A stretch of DNA of 64,000 nucleotides, taken from NCBI RefSeq assembly GCF_003855395.1, contig NZ_CP034015.1:692001-756000 (forward strand), written 5' to 3'. This document shows positions 20,390-27,334 of this stretch, in pieces. The first letter of the stretch is position 1. The number at the start of each line of letters is the position of its first letter. A program made the position numbers and the translations under genes. The notes below the pieces were generated by a model. That model was not told where the DNA came from and did no database searches. It worked only from the letters and a program-made list of their open reading frames with translations. The stretch is from Shewanella livingstonensis (lineage in GTDB: Bacteria > Pseudomonadota > Gammaproteobacteria > Enterobacterales > Shewanellaceae).

Positions 20390-21368
20390 CAAGATCATCG
20401 CGGTCATCGCATTTGTGTTACTTATCGTATTATTAGGCTACGGAGTCATGTTGGCTTTTACGCCTCAACCGACAGTGCTGCAAGGGCAAATAGAAGCTCG
20501 TGAATATAACATTTCTTCTAAGGTGCCAGGACGGGTTGAGCAAGTTTTAGTGCGTAAAGGCGATCAAGTCAATATGGGCGATATTTTATTTGCTATTAGC
20601 AGTCCAGAACTCGATGCCAAGTTATTGCAGGCTCAAGGCGGCCTGGAAGCGGCAACCGCTATGCAGCTGCAAGCTAATAATGGCGCAAGACAACAACAAG
20701 TCACCGCGACCAAAGAGCAATGGTTAAAAGCCAAGGCTGCGACAGAGCTTAGTCTAAAAACTTATCAACGAATTGAAAATTTATTTGATGAAGGTGTCGT
20801 TGCAAGGCAAAAGCGCGATGAAGCTTATACCCAATGGCAAGCTGCTAAATATACCGAGCAAGCTGCTTATGCTATGTATCAAATGACTAATGAAGGTGCG
20901 CGCGTTGAAACCAAAGCGGCAGCGGCAGGCAAAACGCGAATGGCAGAAGGCGCCGTTAACGAGGTTAGTGCCATTTTAGCTGACAGCCAAATGCGTTCAC
21001 CTAAAAAAGCTGAGGTGAGTGAAGTGTTATTGCAAGCCGGTGAGTTAGCCCCGAGTGGTTTTCCGGTGGTCAGCATTATTGATATGAGTGATGCGTGGGC
21101 AGTATTACAAGTTAGAGAAGATCAATTATTGCAATTTAAACAAGATCAAAGCGTTATGTTAGATATTCCAGCATTGCAGCAACAAGTCGAATTTACGGTT
21201 TCGCACATTAGTGTTATGGGTAACTTTGCGACTTGGCGCTCGACTGAAAGTGGTCATGATTTTGATATGCGGACCTTTGAAGTTGAATTAACACCTAAGC
21301 AACCGATTGCCGATTTACGCGTTGGGATGTCGGTGTTATTTCGCGCCGATAAGCCTAGCGAACATTAA
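20379..21368 (+). CDS. HlyD-family periplasmic adaptor (membrane fusion protein)
   Basis: A 329-residue protein with one N-terminal transmembrane helix (about residues 5-27), a biotinyl-lipoyl-like half-motif (SSKVPGRVEQVLVRKGDQV), a helical hairpin of moderate length rich in Ala, Gln and Lys, and a second lipoyl half plus beta-barrel (RSPKKAEVSEVLLQAGELAPSG). That order defines HlyD/YhiI-like adaptors, which bridge inner-membrane exporters to TolC. I moved the start to the ATG at 20379 because AAGGGG lies six bases upstream. It overlaps the TolC-like gene by 11 bases and is followed 12 bases later by the first permease. Confidence 0.9.
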   Translation: MRANKIIAVIAFVLLIVLLGYGVMLAFTPQPTVLQGQIEAREYNISSKVPGRVEQVLVRKGDQVNMGDILFAISSPELDAKLLQAQGGLEAATAMQLQANNGARQQQVTATKEQWLKAKAATELSLKTYQRIENLFDEGVVARQKRDEAYTQWQAAKYTEQAAYAMYQMTNEGARVETKAAAAGKTRMAEGAVNEVSAILADSQMRSPKKAEVSEVLLQAGELAPSGFPVVSIIDMSDAWAVLQVREDQLLQFKQDQSVMLDIPALQQQVEFTVSHISVMGNFATWRSTESGHDFDMRTFEVELTPKQPIADLRVGMSVLFRADKPSEH

Positions 21369-21380
21369 TAAGGCTTGCTG

Positions 21381-22553
21381 ATGAGGCATTTATTTCAGCG
21401 TGAATGGAAAACGTTATGGCATTCGCCCTGGCAACTAGCCTTAGTGAGTTATATTCCGCTTATGGGTGTACTTGCGCTTTGGTGGTTGTTTAGTGCAGGT
21501 TTGCCAAGACAGCTTCCGGTTGCGGTAGTTGACTTAGACAATAGCCAAATTAGCCGCATGCTAACGCGGCAGTTATCGGCTAACGCCGTGATTGCACCGC
21601 GATCGTATGCTAATGAAGCCTCGGCCATTGAAGCGATGCGTAAAGTCGAAGTCTATGGTTTAGTTGTTTTGCCTTATCAGCTTAAAAAAGATCTAGTAAC
21701 CTCCAAACAACCCACGATAGATATTCGCTATAACAGCCAATTCCTGTTGGTAGGTAAGTTATTATCTAGCCAGCTGCAACTCAGTCTCGGTGAGGGATTA
21801 ACGCATATTGGTGAAGTCAATTTATTACTTAAAGGCGCAAATAAAGCCACTGTCGATGTGAGTTTAACGCCTATTAGTAATCAAACAACGGCGTTATTTA
21901 ACCGCAATAACAACTACGTTGGCTTTCTGGTTCCGCCCATATTGGTTGCACTATGGCAGCTACTGTCGATGCTGGTTTTTGTTAATAGCGTCAATACAGA
22001 GCTGATTCCTCAGGGTGAACGCAATTATCTAGCCAAAAATTTTTGGTCAACAGTGTGGGTGAAAATAGTGTTTTATAGCCCCATTATGCTAGTTCATGGT
22101 GGTTTTATTCTAATGTGGTTATATCATTATTTAGGCTTGCCTATTGCTGGTTCATTATGGCTATTGGTATTGGCGCAGGTTGTTATGCTCAGCGCATTGT
22201 GGTTGTTAGTGTTGTTTATTTTTATGGTGATGCGTGACAGTGCGCGGGTGGTGAGTTTTTGTACTGCATTGTTTGCCCCGGCATTCGCGTTTATGGGAAT
22301 AACCTTTCCAGTAAATGATATGCCCTTATTGGCGCAGTGGTGGCGGCTAGTGATGCCATCAAGTCATTATATCGATTCACATGTCAGTGTGGTGAGCTAC
22401 GGTGTTGGCTTACCACATGTATTACTGCAAATTAGCTCGTATTGGGGCTTTTTGCTGTTAGTTCCTTTGCTTTATATATTGGGACGTCATGCTCAAAAAA
22501 TACCGCCACAGGTTACAAAGACCAAGCAGATTAATCTGGAGGTAAATGAATGA
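21381..22553 (+). CDS. ABC-2 type transporter permease (first of pair)
   Basis: A 390-residue inner-membrane protein with the ABC-2 membrane layout: one N-terminal helix (about residues 18-40), a large periplasmic domain starting LPVAVVDLDNSQISRML, and then five or six clustered helices from about residue 180 on. The VVDLDNS motif and layout match the YhhJ/YhiH-like permeases that pair with HlyD adaptors. No nucleotide-binding domain is fused to it. The ATG at 21381 is preferred over the TTG at 21375 because AAGG lies seven bases upstream. It overlaps the second permease by four bases (ATGA), so the two are probably made in equal amounts and dimerise. Confidence 0.88.
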   Translation: MRHLFQREWKTLWHSPWQLALVSYIPLMGVLALWWLFSAGLPRQLPVAVVDLDNSQISRMLTRQLSANAVIAPRSYANEASAIEAMRKVEVYGLVVLPYQLKKDLVTSKQPTIDIRYNSQFLLVGKLLSSQLQLSLGEGLTHIGEVNLLLKGANKATVDVSLTPISNQTTALFNRNNNYVGFLVPPILVALWQLLSMLVFVNSVNTELIPQGERNYLAKNFWSTVWVKIVFYSPIMLVHGGFILMWLYHYLGLPIAGSLWLLVLAQVVMLSALWLLVLFIFMVMRDSARVVSFCTALFAPAFAFMGITFPVNDMPLLAQWWRLVMPSSHYIDSHVSVVSYGVGLPHVLLQISSYWGFLLLVPLLYILGRHAQKIPPQVTKTKQINLEVNE

Positions 22554-23695
22554 ACTTCTGGCAGTTAATCGTTGCGGAGTGCAAAGCTATCTTGGCCGAT
22601 AAAGCGATTGTAATGACGTTATTCGGCGGAGTTTTATTTTACTCAGTACTGTATCCGTTACCTTACTTGTATCAGGTGCCGACAGAACAACAGGTAGTCG
22701 TAGTTGATCATGATAATTCGTCACTGAGTCGTTTAGTTACTCGTCATGCCGATGCCAGTGCCAAGATAAAAATACTTGCTAATGTAAATAGCATTGATGA
22801 AGCGCAAACATGGATTGATCAAGGTAAAGCACATGGTTTACTGGTTATTCCGGCTAATTTTAGACGCGATTTGTTATTGGGAAAAGGTTCAACCTTAAGC
22901 TACGGTGGCGATGCGAGTTACTTTTTAATTTATTCTGCAGTTGCTGAAGGTTTAGTCTCTGCTGGTATAGATGCTAGCAAACAAGTGCAATTAATTGGGT
23001 TGCTGGCCCGTGGACAAAACCCGCAAGTAGCTCAACAAGCAGTTAATTCTATTAATATTAATTCAGTTCCCGCTTTTAACCCTAGTTTAGGTTACACACC
23101 GTATGTCGTGCCGGGTTTATTTTTATTAATTCTGCATCAAACCTTATTAATTGGCACGGGTATTTTAGGGGCAGGCCAATGGCGTAAGCCAGGCTATTGG
23201 CAACAAGTACGTCCAGTAACCTTGGTACTGGCAAGGCTCAGTGTGTTTATGATGATTTATGCACTATTTAGTAGTTTCTACTTAGGTGCTTGTTTTTATT
23301 GGTACAACGTTAGTGTACTTGCCACAGTGGCTGAAGTGGGTTTATTTATGGCGCCCTTTTTATTAGCAACAGGATCATTAGGTATTTATCTCAGCAGTTT
23401 ATTTAGCCGTCGAGAATTTCCAACCCAATTATATTTATTGATATCGATGCCGATTTTATTCGTGTCAGGTTTTGTGTGGCCGATTGCATTAATTCCACAG
23501 CCATTAGTTTTTGCATCGCAAGTTATTCCGGCTGTTCCGGCAATTATGGGCATGCTAGAGTTAAATCAACTCGGCGCAGGTTGGTTGGCGGTAATGCCTA
23601 ATTGGCTACAGCTTTGGGGCTTGTTCGCGGTTTTTGTCACCATGGCTATAGTGGCTATAGCGCGTAAACAAAAAGATTTTAAGCTTATATCTTAA
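22550..23695 (+). CDS. ABC-2 type transporter permease (second of pair)
   Basis: A 381-residue paralogue of the preceding permease, with the same layout: N-terminal helix, periplasmic domain with VVVDHDNSSLSRLV, then a C-terminal helix bundle ending in a short basic tail. It is coupled to its neighbour by an ATGA overlap and ends the operon. No ATP-binding gene follows; the next gene is on the other strand. Either an ATPase encoded elsewhere drives the pair or the system works without one. Function beyond transport is not visible. Confidence 0.87.
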   Translation: MNFWQLIVAECKAILADKAIVMTLFGGVLFYSVLYPLPYLYQVPTEQQVVVVDHDNSSLSRLVTRHADASAKIKILANVNSIDEAQTWIDQGKAHGLLVIPANFRRDLLLGKGSTLSYGGDASYFLIYSAVAEGLVSAGIDASKQVQLIGLLARGQNPQVAQQAVNSININSVPAFNPSLGYTPYVVPGLFLLILHQTLLIGTGILGAGQWRKPGYWQQVRPVTLVLARLSVFMMIYALFSSFYLGACFYWYNVSVLATVAEVGLFMAPFLLATGSLGIYLSSLFSRREFPTQLYLLISMPILFVSGFVWPIALIPQPLVFASQVIPAVPAIMGMLELNQLGAGWLAVMPNWLQLWGLFAVFVTMAIVAIARKQKDFKLIS

Positions 23696-23763
23696 ATGTG
23701 GACCGACTCAGCGCTGCTTTATACTTAAGGAAAATATCACCATTTTTGGCACTTGGATTCAAT

Positions 23764-23804
23764 AATAATAGACAGGTATTATATTGATTTACCTGTCTAT
23801 TATT
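23764..23804. terminator. Perfect 15-bp inverted repeat, probable bidirectional terminator
   Basis: Arms of 15 bases at 23764-23778 and 23790-23804 are exact reverse complements around an 11-base loop. The top strand continues GTATTTTT. The position 70 bases after the second permease stop, and 80 bases beyond the stop of the convergent TPR gene, fits a terminator serving both. The stem is AT-rich and the T-run is broken, so efficiency is uncertain. Confidence 0.5.
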
Positions 23805-23883
23805 GTATTTTTAACAAGATATTTAAGGAGGTGCCTCTTTGACGGAGACAGTAAATCGTGTGGTTTTTTTGGTCTGGGTCCAA

Positions 23884-24396
23884 TTACATCATTCCGTTTT
23901 GTACGTTGGTTAACGATGCTTGTAAACGGTCAACGTTATGCTGATAAATACCACTGTCATCAACTTTTGCCGCATATTTAAAGTCAGCTAAAGCACCGAG
24001 TTTGTCATTATTTAACAACTTCATTATGCCTCTATTATTATAGGCATAAGCCCGAACGGTCATTGATGGAATAGCGACCTGAGTATGGGCACTTCTCACT
24101 GCGGCATCACAAGCTTTTGCAGCGTTTTTCATATCAGATAATTGCACGTAACCAGCACATAGGTTTACATTGCGAGAGTAATCATCCACGCTATATTTAC
24201 TGGCTGACAGTGTTGCTGTAAGTCCTTGTTGAATATCACCAGATTGCAATGCGTTAACACCTGGTACATCTTCAATTAATACCATTTTGTAGGCATGACT
24301 ATTGATGTGTTGGCCTTGCTCGTCAGCCATAACATTGGTTGATGCTGTCAGTACTAATGTGGCACTCATTAGGCCATTAACGATATTCTTTCTCAT
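23884..24396 (-). CDS. Periplasmic TPR-repeat protein of unknown function
   Basis: A 170-residue protein with a signal peptide ending VMA near residue 24. The C-terminal half has tetratricopeptide-like helices: NLCAGYVQLSDMKNAAKACDAAV and YAYNNRGIMKLLNNDKLGALADFKYA show the alternating small and large residues of TPRs. Two to three repeats suggest a protein-interaction role in the periplasm. AGGAG lies about eight bases before the ATG. It is monocistronic and convergent with the export operon. I do not recognise a specific name. Confidence 0.75.
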   Translation of the reverse strand: MRKNIVNGLMSATLVLTASTNVMADEQGQHINSHAYKMVLIEDVPGVNALQSGDIQQGLTATLSASKYSVDDYSRNVNLCAGYVQLSDMKNAAKACDAAVRSAHTQVAIPSMTVRAYAYNNRGIMKLLNNDKLGALADFKYAAKVDDSGIYQHNVDRLQASLTNVQNGMM

Positions 24397-24901
24397 GATG
24401 TCGCTCCTGTAAAGTGTGTGTAACGCCGCGCTACAAATGAACTTTAGAGAAAAGAGTTAAAGCCGACAAACGATAAAAAACGCATTAATGGATTAAAAAA
24501 ACTCACTTATGGAGATGTTGTGATAATTTGGTTTAATTTATGGCCTGCGGCCATTACATCGTTGTGTTTCATGACATGGTCATCCAACGAATTGCTTAAA
24601 TCAGCATCATTTTTATTAAGCCTTGGCAACTCACACATCTTTTGATAAACAGCCTTCAACGATATCAAGGGGTTGAATACTGAGAGTGTGTAAGCCATAT
24701 TGATATGATGTAAAGTCTCTTTTTACTTATCTGTATTTGCATTATTTAAAATTTTAATGTCATTACATCAATAAGATAGAGTATGTAAGATTATAACTGA
24801 TACTGAATCAAGGATGACCAGAAACTATTAGTAATGATGACTGACTTTTCAGCCGCAGTGTGTGGTTGATAATGCTAATAGTCTATTTAGGATTAATGAT
24901 C
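24397..24901. other. Intergenic region, 505 bases, no supported gene
   Basis: It separates divergent genes (TPR protein to the left, hydroxylase to the right), so it should contain two promoters; no clear hexamer pairs were found. A small GC-rich hairpin (ATGGCC, TGC, GGCCAT) lies at 24540-24554. A 63-codon minus-strand frame at 24507-24698 has no ribosome binding site and no recognisable product. Confidence 0.5.
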
Positions 24902-25453
24902 ATGTTTATTGAAGCCTCTAAATTTTCTTTTGTGAAAGAGCTTGAAGCTAATTGGGAAGTTATTCGGGATGAATTTCTTGCCCTACCAAATAACTCGTTT
25001 GACCCATGGGTTCAACAACAAATGCATGGTCAAGGCTGGAGTGTCTTTGGCTTATATGCGCTTGGAAATCGTGTTGAAGGTGCATGTGTTAAATGTCCTC
25101 AGACAGCGAAACTCCTTGAAAATATCGGTGGTGTTTCCCTCGCTGGTTTTTCACTGCTTGCACCGCATACCCATATAACACCACATGTTGGTTGGGCCAA
25201 TAGTGTATATCGTTTACATCTTGGATTAGTGGTGCCACCTGACTGCGGACTTCGTGTTGCTGGTGAAACCCGTTATTGGGAGGAAGGTAAATGTTTAATA
25301 TTTGATGATACGGCTGAACATGAAGCTTGGAATGATTCAGATCAATATCGTGGCACATTAATGTTAGATTTTCTTCGGCCGGGTATCTGTTCCTTCACGG
25401 AAGATATGGTGCCAGACGCCGTTCGGCAATATGCTAAACAGTTACTGAAATGA
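24902..25453 (+). CDS. Aspartyl/asparaginyl beta-hydroxylase family protein
   Basis: A 183-residue non-haem iron, 2-oxoglutarate-dependent oxygenase of the Asp/Arg hydroxylase family. The first iron-binding motif is in HTHITPHVGWANSVYRLHLGL, the second histidine in AEHEAWN, and the 2-oxoglutarate-binding Arg is in YRGTLMLDFLRP. These fit the cupin fold. Soluble bacterial members hydroxylate free amino acids, lipid-linked groups or unknown partners; the substrate here cannot be read from sequence. I chose the ATG at 24902, where an upstream GGA is nine bases away; in-frame starts at 24872 and 24896 would add a short hydrophobic leader. A LysR gene converges on it. Confidence 0.82.
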   Translation: MFIEASKFSFVKELEANWEVIRDEFLALPNNSFDPWVQQQMHGQGWSVFGLYALGNRVEGACVKCPQTAKLLENIGGVSLAGFSLLAPHTHITPHVGWANSVYRLHLGLVVPPDCGLRVAGETRYWEEGKCLIFDDTAEHEAWNDSDQYRGTLMLDFLRPGICSFTEDMVPDAVRQYAKQLLK

Positions 25454-25491
25454 GAATAAATTATATAATAAAGTCATTATCACTATCATTA

Positions 25492-26382
25492 TTAATGGCT
25501 TTCATCGTGAAAACTTTTAAGGATCCAGTCTATTAGTAATTGCACTTCGGGGCGTTGTTGTTCATTGGTGTAGCGGGTGAGGTAATAGCGGTCATGGCTA
25601 TAAAGTGGCTTGGGAAAAAGTGGAGTAAGGGCTTTGTTATCAAACCACGCTTGGCTGATAGGCAGTGGAATTAATGCAACACCAAGTCCCTGCTCTGCTG
25701 CACGAGCGACACTAAACATACTATCTAATTGGATTATCTGCTTAGGCTGAAACGTATCAAACCCGACATTTTCGGCCCATTGATGCCAAGCGTAAGGTCG
25801 CGCTTTATGTAATATCAATGGCACCTTAGTTAATGCCTTAAAACCTTGTGATGATAGTTCTGAGTGGAGCTGCGCGTTACAAGCGGGGATATAAGTGATT
25901 GGAAATAAGTCATATACATCATCACTAGCTTGTTGTTTTCCTGACAGCATAATCGATACATCGGTGTGTTTTATAATATCATTACGCGACTTAATAGTTT
26001 CAAGCTTAAGGTTGATGTTGGGATATTTTGACGACCAACCAATCAGTTTCGGCATAAACAGTTCGCTGGCGAAAAACTCAGGCATTGAAATGCTGACTTC
26101 GAGCATTCTGTCGGATTGATTAAATTCGCTAACCGTGTTCACTAACTGCTGCATTACCGGCTCTATTGCTTGATAAAAGCGTACGCCAACTTCAGTTAAT
26201 GCAATCGAGCGAGTTTGACGGATAAACAAACTTTGGTTTAATGTTTCTTCAAGCTGTTTAATTTGATGGCTTACCGCAGAAGGCGTTAAATACAGTTTTT
26301 TAGCAGTTTCTTTAAAGCTTAAGCATTCAGCTGCGACGCAAAAGCAACGTAGACCGCGCATAGAGGTGTGTAATGGAATCAT
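25492..26382 (-). CDS. LysR-family transcriptional regulator (GcvA-like)
   Basis: A 296-residue regulator. The winged helix-turn-helix is at residues about 8-65 (CFCVAAECLSFKETAKKL, LTPSAVSHQIKQLEE) and is followed by a linker helix and a periplasmic-binding-like effector domain. The opening (LHTSMRGLRCFCVAAE) and the ending (DWILKSF) are typical of the GcvA/AmpR branch. Its target is not evident: the neighbouring hydroxylase gene is convergent, not divergent, so the common divergent LysR arrangement is absent. The 279 bases upstream, before the next minus-strand gene, should contain its promoter. Confidence 0.92.
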   Translation of the reverse strand: MIPLHTSMRGLRCFCVAAECLSFKETAKKLYLTPSAVSHQIKQLEETLNQSLFIRQTRSIALTEVGVRFYQAIEPVMQQLVNTVSEFNQSDRMLEVSISMPEFFASELFMPKLIGWSSKYPNINLKLETIKSRNDIIKHTDVSIMLSGKQQASDDVYDLFPITYIPACNAQLHSELSSQGFKALTKVPLILHKARPYAWHQWAENVGFDTFQPKQIIQLDSMFSVARAAEQGLGVALIPLPISQAWFDNKALTPLFPKPLYSHDRYYLTRYTNEQQRPEVQLLIDWILKSFHDESH

Positions 26383-26661
26383 TTTGTTCTCAACAAGGAC
26401 TCATCAAGTCATTTAGCGGAGTTGCTGTCGTTACTCATATTCGACTTAGTGTTAGTGAGCTTGACGTTATGACTATTGCAGTTGCAAAGAATAAACCATA
26501 CTTAAAAGCCTATTTTAAACAAATGCTTAGATAGTTAGGTGTTTAGCGGTTGAATGACTTTAGTGCTTAAAGCTATCAGCTTTGCACCATCGAAGTGCAA
26601 TGCCATTACAATACTGGTCAACGAGGAAGTAAGCAGGGCTAGGGCTTATTGATTTATCTGA

Positions 26662-27063
26662 TTAGAAGTACAGAGTTTCTAGCTTAGTGCCATCAATAAA
26701 GATGTCGCACTTATCAGCAGTGCTTGATTTTGCAGATTGGATAATACTGGCTACAACGCCAAAGCTACCGCCTTGATCACCTAATACTGAACCGAAATAG
26801 CAATCGCCTTTAACTGCCATGCCTTTAAATTTGGCATTAAGGTGCTGAGTTGGTGTCATTGGTGGGAATCGACCTTGCATGATCGCATCACCGTTAGCGA
26901 TTAATTGTAGTTTGTTTTTTTCTTTATCGTATATGCCGCCAAAAACGATAGTCTGATCATTGACGACCACGGTTTTGTTTTGTGCAACGATAGGTGGTTT
27001 AGCGGCACAAGCAGTAAGAAGTACGCCTGCGGTTAAGGTAAGAAGTATAGAAGTTTTGCGCAT
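26662..27063 (-). CDS. Small lipoprotein of unknown function
   Basis: A 133-residue protein with a lipoprotein signal peptide; the lipobox LLTAC puts the lipidated cysteine at residue 19. The mature part is a compact beta-rich domain with two further cysteines (GDCYFGS, DKCDIFIDG) that may form a disulphide. AAGGA lies close before the ATG. No family is recognised. It is probably monocistronic. A weak palindrome (GTAAAC, seven bases, GTTTAC at 27113-27131) lies 50 bases upstream of the start and could be an operator. Confidence 0.75.
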   Translation of the reverse strand: MRKTSILLTLTAGVLLTACAAKPPIVAQNKTVVVNDQTIVFGGIYDKEKNKLQLIANGDAIMQGRFPPMTPTQHLNAKFKGMAVKGDCYFGSVLGDQGGSFGVVASIIQSAKSSTADKCDIFIDGTKLETLYF

Positions 27064-27286
27064 TATTATTCCTTAGTATGCGTCGAGAGTCGTAAGTAGG
27101 TCCCTCGTGAGAGTAAACTAGCCCTGTTTACATATGCCATTGATGGTATCGAAACGGATGATATTGAATACTACATAAACCATATATATAAGGCTTGTTA
27201 ATAAAAATAGCTTTTACTTCAAAATGTTATCAGTTAAGTACCGTATTGCATCTCTTATTGTATCAACATATTTGTTAATGCCAAGT

Positions 27287-27315
27287 ATAAAAAAGCCTGC
27301 ATAAGTAGCAGGCTT
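27287..27315 (-). terminator. Rho-independent terminator of the Ig-repeat lipoprotein gene
   Basis: AAGCCTGC and GCAGGCTT form an eight-base stem around a seven-base loop. On the minus strand it is followed by a run of six T. It starts 20 bases after the stop of the minus-strand gene. Confidence 0.85.
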
Positions 27316-27334
27316 TAAGGATAGTCATTTTAGT

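Noticed and set aside
24507..24698. 63-codon minus-strand frame in the intergenic region
   Set aside because: No ribosome binding site and no recognisable product.
26560..26602. Small hairpins AAAGCT/AGCTTT and TTGCAC/GTGCAA after the small lipoprotein gene
   Set aside because: Six-base stems without a T-run on either strand; not sufficient for a terminator call.
27113..27131. GTAAAC-N7-GTTTAC palindrome upstream of the small lipoprotein gene
   Set aside because: Short arms and no promoter elements found beside it; mentioned only with the gene.
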